The notes under the pieces were generated by a model. The model saw only the letters and a program-made list of their open reading frames with translations. It had not been told where the DNA came from and ran no database searches. Made by a program: the position numbers and the translations under genes. A stretch of DNA of 64,000 nt, taken from the NCBI GenBank assembly GCA_011033025.1, contig WFMF01000001.1, positions 2,464,057 to 2,528,056 of the forward strand, given 5' to 3'. Below, in pieces: positions 22,346-32,743 of this stretch; the first letter of the stretch is position 1, and the number at the start of each line of letters is the position of its first letter. Origin of the DNA: Beroe forskalii (lineage: Eukaryota; Ctenophora; Nuda; Beroida; Beroidae).

Positions 22346-25300
22346 GCTGTGTAATCCTGGTCCTTGACGGTGAAATAAAAAACAGCAGTGATATCGATCA
22401 ATGGAAATTGGAAATTCTTGACACACGGCCAGTGTTCAACGCCCTCACATTAAACCTCTAAGAACGAATTTTTGACTTCGTTAGTTAAGAATATAAAGGA
22501 AAAATGTAAGTTTTGGCTTGTACCAAATAATGGCACTGCGAATTTGATACTCAAAAACGTAACAAATGAAAAAAAATGAAAACTTGTGAAAATGGATTAA
22601 CTAATAAAGCCTGTCAAAACGGAACGAATAAATTGACTTTCATTAAAAATTTTAAAACGGAGCAACAGCAGTCAGCAGAGAATATCTTAAACAGTATACG
22701 TGTGGGGCAATGTTTGATAGAAAATGAGAAAATGATGCATTTGCAAATCTGTGTTGTTCACATACATTAAGATGGCAACTATCTTCAGAGCTTTCCCAAT
22801 AAATTAGACGGTTAAGATCATTATTAATTTCTCATATTACTCCCCGACTCAAGGGTGGATTTCAGAGATCACATCATAAACCATATCCTGTATAACTGTA
22901 TGAGTTAAGAAGTTTTGTTGACATGTAATGTTTTACAATAGGTCTTGGTAAAACCTATGTAGGTACTGATGTAACTGAGTAGAATTCAGTTTATTATATG
23001 GAAGAATTCCAAAACTCGAAAGCGCAAATCAGAAGACGAGAAGACTAGTGAGGAATGGAGAACTAAACTTGTTCCTCTGTATATGTTCTAACTGTAAGGG
23101 AGAGAAAGATAATACGCTATTTAAAGGAAGGTTATTATTAAAGATCTATTTTTAATGGGGAATATATCGTCGGTTCTGGAGCTATTTTAAGGGATGATAT
23201 TTCAAATAGGATAGCAATTAAGAAAAGCCGAACAATAGGAATTAGGAATATCATTAGAAATATCTGAACAATTTAGCCTAATAATTCATTTAGCTTCACT
23301 TTTATCATACCCAAGTCACTTAGATATCTTACAAATTTACAATCACCTTTTTTGAAAGTTAAAAGTCCCTCAAATAGTATCCCTTTATATTTGGAAGTTT
23401 TGATCACCCCATAATTGTTGGTTCTCCAATCTCCGCTAACATTTCTATTGAAAGTCGTTAGGGAAGTTAATTCAAAGAATGTTAGTAATGTTCGGAAAGA
23501 TAGAATAGATTCCTCCTAAAAGAGTGTCCGGAAAAAGAAGGAAATAAAAGTGAAACGTTCCTGCACATACGGTTCTGGAGTTCTGAAGAGCTGCAATCCT
23601 TACATATGATACTGAAGTAGAGAGGGAATGGGAAGAAAAGACAACAAATTGCAAAGCAGAGCGATGGAGATATTAAAGTTCTATTTTTCATAAAGAATGT
23701 GAAAATCATTAGACTTCTGTGATCAATGATTAGTGAAACATTTTGAAAGCCTTGAGTTTTGATGTTTCTATCAACCTATTAAGCAGGAGAAATTTTTGTT
23801 CGATTGAGCAATGCTTCAACTTTCTCATTTCAACATTTTGTGTTAGATTATGACGAATGGGGTGCAATAAATTGACACCCCGAGTTTTGCGTCAAGCACT
23901 CGAGTTTGTGTATATTTTCTCATTGTCCAATTTGAAATTTCTTTTCAATCCATGCAAAGTATAAGGGTTTGAGGAGGTGTCAACTTTTTATCGAACAATC
24001 AAACATCTTAACACCTTACAGCACATATTGATGGCAAATTCTTTGTGTATTTTTAATGTCAATTGATATTCGTGCTCTGCAAGCATCTAATCAATTAGTA
24101 CCTTCCCAAGATACCAAGAATTCTTTTGTTCGGTTTTTTAACGTACTGCATTATTAATGCAAATACATGCTGTTACTTGTTATAGGGGCCCAAAATAACG
24201 TAATCTATCTTGAAAATTTCCAAAGAGAAACCTAAAAATTTGAAACAAGTCTCAATGAAAATTGAATATTCTGACTTAACTCAGATCTACCAATATTTTC
24301 ATCATTTAATCTTCTGGAAAATTGTTAGTTGCGTAACTGTAAGTGAAACGCATTTGGATTCCGGTTTTCGACTGGCCTCTCTTTCAGGAGAAGCTCTAAC
24401 TCTTATAAATCAAACAGTGGAAGGTACCAATATATTCATATGATCTTTTGTAATCGTACTGTTGAATTTTCAAATTTTCAAAATTACAACAAGATTGAAA
24501 ATTACTATATATCAGTTTCGTCTTATTCTCGATACATAATGAGATTACCATTACGCTAATTGAGTTTCCCGTTGCCGCTAACAATCTAATTAATAAGTTA
24601 CTGGTATTATTATGATTGGAATATACGCCTCTTGTTGTAATACTGTTGAGCTATCCACAACGCGATTTTCCTAAAAGCCCACAAATGGATGGCCAGGTGG
24701 TAAGGTGTTAAAAACGACAATTTCGTTGAGGAAAAAACTGTAACAAATTGCTTCATAAAATCAATAAATAAAACATAAATCAGGCAAGATGGGCAATTGA
24801 TACATGGATAGTTATTTGATATATATGTAAGAGAATGACACCTCCGCTTTAATTTGATCTCTGTGTGAAATGGTGAGAAATCTACCATGAAGTATGATAG
24901 TGTGAATATTGGGCAGGTTACATGGGATGAAAGATACCGAACTCTTTAAGTTTTAAGGCAGGTTTTCTGGGTAATTAGTAAGACATTTCCGAATAAAACT
25001 CAAGAGAATAAGCAACTATATCCAGAGATGGGGATTCTAATAACGTAGAGAGGCCTTTCATGAAATGACTTGATAGTGAGACTATTGTTCTTAACCCGTA
25101 TATCCCCGTGCAAAGCATTTTGATATGAGTGAAGCCTTTCCAAAAATAATCCTAAATTAAAACTTAAGTGAAATAATTTTTGCGAGAATCAATATTAAAT
25201 CACTGCATGATGATTTCATAATAATCATAATTGTAGCGCCTAGGTATTCTGACTTTCATTAATACTTAAATACGTAAATATAGCCATTTAGTCATTTAAC

Positions 25301-25355
25301 ATGAGTAAAAGAAAAACTCGATTCACTTACTATTTAATAAGGTATTCGTATTTAC

Positions 25356-25431
25356 CTGCAATGACGTTATCGATTTCAGCTTGTAAGTCAGACGGCTCAG
25401 TCACTTCCATTTTAGTGGGTGTTTCAGTAGC
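25356..25431 (-). CDS. coding exon, acidic linker after the PB1 domain
   Basis: This is a 76-nt minus-strand exon between acceptor AATCCCGCAG and donor ATTGCAG|GTAAAT. It starts in phase 0 and ends in phase 1. It reads ATETPTKMEVTEPSDLQAEI then DNVIA, a short acidic, probably disordered or helical segment. It follows directly in phase from the exon at 25766-25927. The next exon must start with two bases completing a Gly-type codon. The alternative acceptor of the exon at 17914-17996 satisfies this. Confidence 0.65.
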
Positions 25432-25765
25432 CTGCGGGATTGGTTCAAAACGATAGTATTTATTTAGAGTTCATCTATAATGGGCATTTAATATCGTATC
25501 TCGAACATATTTTAGCATTTCATATCTCGATCGAAAAAATCGGAAAAGAACAAGAATCTGTTTGGTTCATGTTGGATATATTATCCATGGATGATGGAGA
25601 TTTTATTCGTTGAGGATTACAAAAAACAGACAGATCATTTTGTGCAGAAGCTTGATTCAAATTAGACTAAGCTGAAAAGCGATGGACTTGGTGACTGGTT
25701 GAGAGGAATATATGCTGTTTCAGCGACTAATAAATTGCTGAACAATGAAATCACTTGGTACCAAC

Positions 25766-25927
25766 CTGAATGATTGATTCCTGTGCTTCGTTCTGCTGCT
25801 CACCACTATCTGAGCCACTTTCATCGGCCAGATTCTTAATCTTCAGCTTGATACAGCAACCGTTTTTACTCAAACTGTTCAGAGCATCAACAACTTCTCT
25901 GTTTGAGCTTACCTGGATGATAGGTGC
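25766..25927 (-). CDS. PB1 domain exon 2 plus acidic linker
   Basis: This is a 162-nt minus-strand exon (54 codons, phase 0-0), with acceptor TTCTTACAAG and donor ATTCAG|GTTGGT. It begins APIIQVSSNREVVDALNSLS and continues KNGCCIKLKIKNL. This is the last helix and final strand expected of a PB1 domain, directly following the OPCA-like acidic stretch of the previous exon. The remainder (DESGSDSGEQQNEAQES) is an acidic linker. A second, stronger-looking donor, CAG|GTAAGC, sits 15 nt into the exon at 25912/25913. If used, it would delete the end of the PB1 fold. Confidence 0.72.
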
Positions 25928-26097
25928 CTTGTAAGAATATATCTTACTTATAAAGTTATAATTAGATATTGCTCAACAAATATAATTACATGTGTCAAAT
26001 CAGATGTTTGTCAAAATTGAAGTCTTCATTAAAAATCACAAGCACTCATGATATGATTCAATTTAATTTATTTGCAAAAATTAAATATCTGACTCAC

Positions 26098-26316
26098 AGT
26101 GATTTCATCTTCATCGTCATCTATGTAGCTCAAACGAACATTACCATTTGAATACCCATCAAAGTCATATTGTCGAGACAGGACATTCAAGATATCATCA
26201 TAAGGTTTTTCATGGTCAAGAATCTTGAACTTCCTTATTTCATCTTTGTAAGATACCTTCACATAGATTCCATTGCCAAAGTTATCAACGATTCTATCAA
26301 CGTCATTCATTTTCAT
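26098..26316 (-). CDS. PB1 domain protein, first coding exon
   Basis: ATG at 26316 starts a 73-codon exon that ends at donor ATCACT|GTGAGT in phase 0. It reads MKMNDVDRIVDNFGNGIYVK, then VSYKDEIRKFKILDHEKPYD, and ends RLSYIDDDEDEIT. The strand-1 lysine (YVKVSYKDEIRKF) and the acidic OPCA motif (YIDDDEDEIT) are both present. It is therefore a type I/II PB1 domain, able in principle to bind basic or acidic PB1 partners and form chains, as p62, NBR1, TFG and aPKC/Par6 do. I cannot assign it to one of these families, and no ZZ or UBA domain is visible. A pyrimidine-AG (CTCTTCCATAG) lies just 5' of the ATG, so a 5' UTR intron or a further upstream exon is possible. Confidence 0.75.
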
Positions 26317-27678
26317 TCTATGGAAGAGTTGTCATATCAACTGAGTTTGCAATTCATCTTTTTTAAACTTTTACCACTGATGCCATAAAATATTGGCAAC
26401 TATCTAACCAATTACAATTAGGTAATCAAAAACAAAATATTACTGTAATAATATGAGTGCATGTCCTATTAAGCAAAACCAGTCTTTTCACTTGGGTTAT
26501 AATGAACATTGGAAAATTTTAATTGAGGCTGGGGCCATTTGATACCAAATGTGCAATATTTTCATCTACAAACCATAGTACTGAAGTTCTGTCCTGTAAT
26601 CAACCATGTCTCTATTGTTAGTAGATTAAATATACATTAAGAAAGGAATAATTTGATATCATGCTCATATAGTGGTCATAAAATGCTCATAGATCTATGC
26701 AGCTGTCATAATCGCATCCATACTACAAGCAGGAACTAGCTAAACCAAGATGAAACAAGCAGAACAACCCCAAACCACCCCAAAAAACCTCCCTGAACAA
26801 GCCAAATCGAGCCAAAACAAGGAAAACAACAAGTGAACCAAACCAAATCAACTTAGGTGAGGGTTAGGGTGTAGGTTGATTTGCTTGTTTTGAGTATTAT
26901 GTAATGTGAATGACTTAAATTCAAACAGACTAGAGATCCTTGAGACAGAATCATGATTCTTAAACTGTCCGATCATTGCAGTAAACACTGAGTTCATTAT
27001 CTGGCCAAATAAACACAACATGACTATTCTGTCAGAGGGTGTGCACTGTGCACACTTTGAACTGTATTCAAATTTGGGAATGTATTGAATCATAAGTAAT
27101 GAGGTTACTTTTCCTGTCAACTTTGAAAATTCACCTTGAACTATTTTGAATCCCAGGGATCAAAAATCAGGAACATAACAAGGGTAAGAGAATGTAAAAG
27201 GGAGGATCACATTTTTGATTATTGCATATAATATTACATAGAGCCATTTTGGATGACAGTACCTCATTTTTTCTAATAATCAATTTAAGTACTATTCATT
27301 AACATTGTTAGTAATCCACACAATAAAAAAGATTTTGCTAAGACCTCAATCTGCAAGTCTTTTCATTCATTCATAAAATTAACAATACCCTTAGCTAATT
27401 ATTGACAATATAGTTATAGTTATTGGATTCATGGAATTTATTCAAGAGAAAGAAATCATACACTTCATTCTTCAGCAAATGTTCTTGAAATCAAGTTTTA
27501 TAATCAAGTTTCTACTGTCGATAACTAGGGTTGTCAAGAGGAGGCAAATCAGTGACAATTGGTGCTGAACCCCAGTTTCCTAGATATGCTCAAAAATTTT
27601 TCATTGTAGCATTTTTGAATTTCAGCTGTTGTTATTTCTTGGCACTTGTCAAATTTTGATAATGACCTAACTCTCAAG
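26317..27678. other. non-coding flank of the PB1 gene
   Basis: This is AT-rich sequence upstream of the PB1 start codon with no recognised exon. An A/C-rich patch near 26.75-26.84 kb precedes a short GGGTTAGGGTG string at 26.86 kb. Confidence 0.4.
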
Positions 27679-27949
27679 CCCACCCAACAATTTTGGTTGC
27701 CAACGTTGCAGTAACGTTGCAAGACATTTTACCAAGGTTGCAAAAGGTTGCAACGGGGTTGCAACGTTGGCAACCTATTGCAACGTATACTAAACGTTTC
27801 AATTGTTACCTTTTGGAACGTTGCCTAGGCAACGTTGTGAAACGACATTTAAACGTTTCTTTTGAAAAGTTACAAAATAATTCCAATGGAACGTTTTAGC
27901 AACTTCAAAAATCCAACGTTAAGGAACGTTGCATATGGAACGATATTTT

Positions 27950-28557
27950 AAACGTTTCCGGCAACTTGTATGCAACGTTACTTTGATACGTTTGAAATAC
28001 GTTGTTTCAACGTCTCCGGCTAACTTGTATGCAACGTTACTTTGAAACTTTTGAAATCCGTTGTTTTAACGTTTCCAAGTAACTTGCATGCAACGTTACT
28101 TTGATACGTTTGAAATACGTTGTTTTAACGTTTCCAAGTAACTTGTATACAACGTTACTTTGATACGTTTGAAATACGTTGTTTTAACGTTTCCAAGTAA
28201 CTTGTATGCAACGTCATTTTGAAACTTTTGAAATACGTTGTTTTAACGTTTCAAAGTAACTTGTATACAACGTTACTTTGATAAGATTGTAATACGTTGT
28301 TTTAACGTTTGCAAATAACATAACTTGTATGTAACGTTACTTTGAAACGTCTGAACTACGTTGTTTTAACGTTTCCAAGTAACTTGTATGCAACGTTACT
28401 TTGATACGTTTGAAATACGTTGTTTTAACGTTTCCAATTAATTTGTATGCAACGTTACTTTGAAACGTCTGAACTACGCTGTTTAAACGTTTAGAGGTAA
28501 CTTGTACGCAACGTTACTTTGATACGTTTGAAATACGTTGTTTTAACGTTTCCAAGC
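27950..28557. repeat. 59-60 bp tandem array, about 10 copies
   Basis: Each unit contains GCAACGTTACTTTGATACG, TTGAAATACGTTGTTTTAAC and GTTTCCAAGTAACTTGTAT, with scattered substitutions. It is internal to the TIR element. Confidence 0.85.
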
Positions 28558-28669
28558 GCTTCCCCTGTTCTAAATCTAAATCTGGGAAGCGTGCTGCGCA
28601 TCGCGAACTGATGTTATACATTTTTAGCAAAGACGCGGCCGGTCAATGTCAGACGTTGTCTGAATTGGC

Positions 28670-28980
28670 CGTAGGATGTTACCCCCACCTCACGCGGGCG
28701 CAACGTTCCACATTTGGACGACTGGACGTCACTTTGCGCTCTCGCCATCCAGTCAGAAGAAATTTAGACGGGCAACGTCCGTCGACTGAATTGGTTGCGC
28801 CGTACTCGAAGAAATGAAGAATGATAATACCCTACCACCGCGGCACCGCGCTCGTAGGATGTTAATTGTTACCCCACCCTCGCCACAGCGCGCAACATTC
28901 CACATTTCGACTTCCTGTGATGCAGAAGCGCGGCGTGAGAGCCACACAGGGTTATTTGTGTTTTAGCAAGGGTCTGCCGA
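28670..28980. repeat. GC-rich module with two related GTAGGATGTTA blocks
   Basis: GTAGGATGTTACCC (28674) and GTAGGATGTTAATTG (28855) are each followed by a C-rich run, GCGCAACGTTCCACATTT or GCGCGCAACATTCCACATTT. A third relative with the same order starts near 31.33 kb, outside this element. Confidence 0.6.
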
Positions 28981-29489
28981 TGGGGTCAGACAACTTCGAC
29001 AAGCCGCGGCCATGCCACTTTGTCAAAGAAATACTGTAGATTGTGGTAGAAATTATAACGAGTAACAAAGTTTTTGAAACGTTTTGAAAACATCACAACA
29101 ACGTTTTTCTGCAATTTTGTTTCACGAAATAAGTTGATAAAGAAGCCCAATTACAGTCATGAATGATTGTTTGAGTGAAAATTTTGCTTCGGTATTAAAG
29201 AACAAGAAAATTGTAATTTAAGGACGTTGAGATGACATCAATTCAAATTATATCAAAATGAATTTTCAAACGCAAGAAAATTTTTTATCGTGAGAGATAT
29301 ATTCGAAGGGTAACTAAATGACGCAATGCAACCTCTTTGCAACGTGTTGTTCAGCGTGATAACATCGTTACTGAAGTAATAAGTATGGTGAGTATTCGAC
29401 TTCTCATGTAACCTCCTCTGGGGGTTAATGAGGCCTTCTCGATGCTGATGGGTATCCATCACATCCTCTCTTTCTTTGTACTCGAGAGT

Positions 29490-29654
29490 GCAATGAAAGG
29501 ACTTTTGAAGACCTTGGTCAAGAGCCTGCAGCTCCTGAACAAGGTCTTGGCTGAAGCAGCGCCAAATCCATTACAGCTGCTTCAGCCACAAACACAAATC
29601 GGAACAATATTGCTCTTCAATATTATTGTTGTTGACGTGGGGTTCGCCTTGGGT
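29490..29654 (+). pseudogene. possible captured exon fragment inside the TIR element
   Basis: The frame AMKGLLKTLVKSLQLLNKVL followed by AEAAPNPLQLLQPQTQ ends near a GTAAGT donor-like site. Its composition is more protein-like than the surrounding AACGTT repeats. No acceptor or homology is certain. It may be chance. Confidence 0.2.
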
Positions 29655-29760
29655 AAGTTGCAGCAACGTTGCAGCAACGTTATTTTCAACATTGTAGCAA
29701 CAATGTGCCAACGTTTTAAAACGTTGCATTTACAACCTTACAATGGTTGCTTGAAGGTTG

Positions 29761-29902
29761 CATAGGGGGTAAATTGTCGTCCGCAAATAGGTTGCAGAAA
29801 CGGTGGAATTACGTTTCAAGTGAAACGTTTCGCAACGTTTCATGAGGAACGTTTCACTTAAGTGTAAGCAACCTCCCTGCACACGACAATTTACCCCCTA
29901 TG
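29761..29902. repeat. 142-bp stem-loop with perfect 20-bp arms
   Basis: CATAGGGGGTAAATTGTCGT at 29761-29780 is exactly reverse-complemented at 29883-29902. Imperfect pairing extends about 5 bp on either side. The loop contains further AACGTTTC palindromes. Confidence 0.85.
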
Positions 29903-29976
29903 AAACCTCCCTGAGACGTTGTAGGTTGCATATGAAACGTTGTGCAACTCCTGTGCAACCAAAAATGTTGGGTGGG

Positions 29977-30803
29977 AGCTGAAAAGTGGAATCTACACAG
30001 GCACAATGTATTAAGTAACCGAATAATCCAAAAATGTCAGTATTTGTGGTTAATTCTAAGATCAGCCTTATCTTGTAAACTGAGAAAAATTACTTAAATT
30101 GACAAGTAAAATGATAATATGCTCTCTACAGAACTGGAAATTCTCTTGATGGCACTGCCTGAAAAATAGTTAATAGGTATGTGCATTAAACAATGGTCAA
30201 GTTCGATACATTATCAAATATGAAATATGAAAGATAGACCTTACAAATGCAAATGGAGAAATGAGTAAGGATTCAATGGAGTGTTTTAGCAGTAAAAACT
30301 AACCAAGGTGAAGTGAAAAATAAGGCTGTTTCATTTGTTACTTGAGACTAAACAAGTTAGTTCAAAAGTTTTCACCATGTTAACTAGGACATCAAATTCA
30401 GACCACCAGTCTGCCAATTGACTACAAAAAAACAGACAATTATGAAGTGGCGATGTATCAAAAGCAAAATGCAAATGCTGACAAGCTAAGGCAAGACAAA
30501 AAGCTCTTTTGCTAAACTATATTTAAAATTGCTATGTTAATGCAAAATTGCAATGACCAAATGAATGAAAATAAATAAATGATAATCAGAACAACAGCAA
30601 GCAAATGAAAATGCAAACTGATGAATGACGAGTGATGACCACATACCAACAATGTTAAACATGTAGCATGTGGAGACTTGTGATGATAAATGATTGAAAG
30701 AAATAATGATATGTCACGTAGTAGATAAATATGTCACGTAAAGCGATCTAGCTTAGTACAAGTTCTAAAAATATTTTGATAAACACGTGTACGCCATTTT
30801 CGC
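29977..30803. other. AT-rich spacer, nothing recognised
   Basis: No exon, RNA gene or repeat family was identified. Two GTCACGTA strings occur near 30.71 and 30.73 kb. Confidence 0.4.
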
Positions 30804-30872
30804 TTGCCAGGCGTTGCCTGCCCCCTCGCGCGCGCCCCGACTCGCAGAGTCGGGGCAGGCAACGTCTGGCAA
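30804..30872. repeat. GC-rich nested hairpin
   Basis: Outer arms starting TTGCCAGGCGTTGCCTGCC (30804-30824) pair with 30852-30872 with one mismatch. An inner perfect stem, CCCCGACTC-GCA-GAGTCGGGG, occupies 30835-30855. Confidence 0.85.
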
Positions 30873-30995
30873 CTACACGCCGCGCACTTCCAATTCCTTC
30901 CTAATCCCGCATAGGTGTGAACGCGCGCGCGGCGCTTCCCTGAGGAAGCCCGAAGCGCGAGTCACACAGGGATATACGTGTTTAGCAACGCGCGG

Positions 30996-31315
30996 TGTAG
31001 AGAAGTGCGCGGCGCGTAGAGAAGTGCGCGGCGCGTAGAGAAGCGCGCGGCGCGTAGAGAAGCGCGCGGCGCGTAGAGAAGCGGGCAGCGCGTAGAGAAG
31101 CGCGCAGCGCATAGAAGCGCGCAGCGCGTAGAGAAGCGCGCAGCGCGTAGAGAAGCGCGCGGCGCGTAGGGCCAGGGCCCTACGCGCATCCAATTCCCTA
31201 CCACCTACGCGTCACGCGCTTCCCTAGACGCGCCGCGCGCGCTTCAAATTCCCTACGCGTCACGCGCTTCCCTACCACCTACGCGCCGCGCGCTTCCCTA
31301 CGCGCCACGCAACGC
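30996..31315. repeat. 19-bp GC-rich array with internal strand inversion
   Basis: About ten units of GCGCGTAGAGAAGCGCGCG run rightward. At 31162-31187 there is a palindrome of two perfect 12-bp arms (GCGCGTAGGGCC) around AG. Beyond it the units appear in reverse orientation as GCGCGCTTCCCTACGCG. Open frames across it are repeat translations. Confidence 0.85.
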
Positions 31316-31321
31316 TAACAG

Positions 31322-31460
31322 GGATATTGTAGGATGTTACCCTACCCTCCGCCGCGCACGCAAGGTTTTCCGGGTGAGTCTCCCATATAAACGGGAGCCT
31401 TCATTATTTATGACAATGACGTCACCCAGAAAAATATAATTAAGCGCACCTAGCCCAGCA
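31322..31460 (+). repeat. repeat module with CCCATATAAACGG box and CRE
   Basis: GTAGGATGTTACCC is followed by CTCCCATATAAACGGGAGCC, then ATGACAATGACGTCACCCAG and AATTAAGCGCACCTAGC. The second half reappears at 57.28-57.35 kb, and the CCCATATAAACGG box also appears at 60.32 kb. Confidence 0.65.
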
Positions 31461-32159
31461 AAACGTTTCAACTTTTTAGCTGATCTCAGCTTCCAGTGGT
31501 CCGATTTGTGCGCGGTTTTTTGCATTTGAACGGTAATTGTCCCATTAGAACAGCGCATAATGCGCTACTTCCTATGTTAACTAGAAGTGCATGCAAATGC
31601 ATAAAATGCATAAAAATGCACTCCGACTGTTATCCTCTCGGTGAGTTGCTTGCGCAGGTCCTGTTCTGACCAATCCGCGCTCTTCTACGCGTCACGTGAC
31701 TTATGCTCTCCTCCTCCTGTGCGTGTTGATGATTGAATAATTGATATCGATACGGCGCGATGTTTCGGTTTAAAGTTACCGCCGTATCTGATTTTGTTAC
31801 CTTCCAAGCTGTGAGATTCACGAGTGAATGTAATTAACCCGGCTAGGCTAACATTCGAAAATATTCACTTTTAACGTAATATTATCGTGACGTAGTATGC
31901 CATGGTGTATCCTTCATAGCTTCATCATCATGATAACATAATCCAGTTGCCGGTGTATACTACTTTTAGTACTGATAACTTTGTAATACTACCTTAACAT
32001 ACTATTACTACCAGACACGCAATACTAACTACTGAACTACTAACAAAATCAAGCAAAACACTTCAAGCAAAACTTCAACCCAAAAAGGTACCGCAATTTC
32101 AAAGTGAGCAACATCTGCCCAATGATTGATGAATGATCAGTACGGTTAACTTTATTTTT
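31461..32159. other. spacer, nothing recognised
   Basis: Mixed-composition DNA with one GTCACGTGAC E-box at 31691. No exon or repeat family was identified. Confidence 0.35.
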
Positions 32160-32743
32160 CTTTTAATTTTAAAAGGTTTTTAAAAAGCTTTTTAAAAATT
32201 TTTTTTGTTTAAACAAAAAATTTTTCCTTAAAGGGGGCCAAAATTGAAAATTTTTTCCCCGGAAAAAAGGTAAATTTTGGAGAGTTTAAAATTTTAAATT
32301 TTTGGGGCATCCCGTGACCTTTTAAAAAAATTGCGGTTTTGGGGAAAAAAAATTAAAAAAAATTCCTTTTAGGGGGTTTTTAAGTTTTTGTTTTTTGGGG
32401 CCAAAAATTTTTCCATTTAAAAGGACTTGAAAAAAAGCCTTGGAAAAAAATTTTTGAAAAGGGGAAGTTTTATATTTTTTGTTAAACAAAAAACCAAAAC
32501 CAATTTTCTTTGAATTGTAAAAGTTTTTTGGCCCCCTTTTTCTTAACCATGGAAAAACTTTTTGGGGAAAATTTTAAAATAATTTATGATACTAAAAGCC
32601 AAAAAAGGAAGCCCCTTACGTTGGGATTTTTTTTTGGATGGCAAACCTAGGAAATCCTTTTGGTTAAAAGGTTTTTGGGGCTTTTATCCTAAGGAAAAAA
32701 CCTTAAAATTTTAAAAGGGGAAACCCGCTTTTTTAAAAATTTT
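32160..32743. other. probable low-quality, homopolymer-inflated sequence
   Basis: Nearly every base sits in a run of three to nine identical bases, for example TTTAAAAAGCTTTTTAAAAA. This differs abruptly from the flanks. It looks like unpolished long-read consensus at the satellite border, so no annotation is reliable here. Confidence 0.6.

Larger units (their letters stand above)
18004..25355. other. putative intron or intergenic AT-rich region
   Basis: No exon with convincing splice sites on both sides was found. One possible 21-nt minus-strand microexon lies at about 20.93-20.95 kb, between CTCTCGCAG and GTAAAGG (AFQMSRE in phase 0), and is too short to call. The region also holds CRE/GATA copies, a CT run near 20.28 kb, a cluster of GTCACGTGAC E-boxes at 22.05 kb and a roughly 45-bp direct repeat at 22.25-22.35 kb. 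Confidence 0.35.
3587..26316 (-). other. tentative single gene: PB1 domain, linker, C2H2 finger, tail
   Basis: Eight minus-strand exons (26316-26098, 25927-25766, 25431-25356, 17996-17914, 16060-15935, 4203-4128, 3978-3879, 3638-3587) can be read consecutively with all phases matching. They would give about 300 residues: PB1, acidic linker, C2H2 finger, Gly/Ala-rich linker and tail. Within each local group the splice evidence is good. The two long joins (25.4 to 18.0 kb and 15.9 to 4.2 kb) are inferred from phase alone and could hide more exons or a gene boundary. I know of no family with exactly this domain order. Confidence 0.3.
27679..29976. mobile_element. 2.3-kb TIR element with AACGTT subterminal repeats
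   Basis: The left end reads CCCACCCAACAATTTTGGTT and the right end is its reverse complement with one mismatch. The TIRs are about 22 bp. Dense copies of GCAACGTT and AACGTTGC in both orientations lie inside both ends, typical of transposase-binding subterminal repeats in DNA transposons. There is no recognisable transposase, so the element is non-autonomous. A target duplication is not clear, but AG flanks both ends and could be a 2-bp duplication. The superfamily is not assigned. The interior includes a 59-60 bp array, a GC-rich core at 28.56-28.98 kb and a candidate captured exon at 29.49 kb. Confidence 0.75.

Noticed and set aside
30787-31204. Arg/Ala-rich frames in the GC-rich block
   Set aside because: Translation of the 19-bp array and its inverted continuation.
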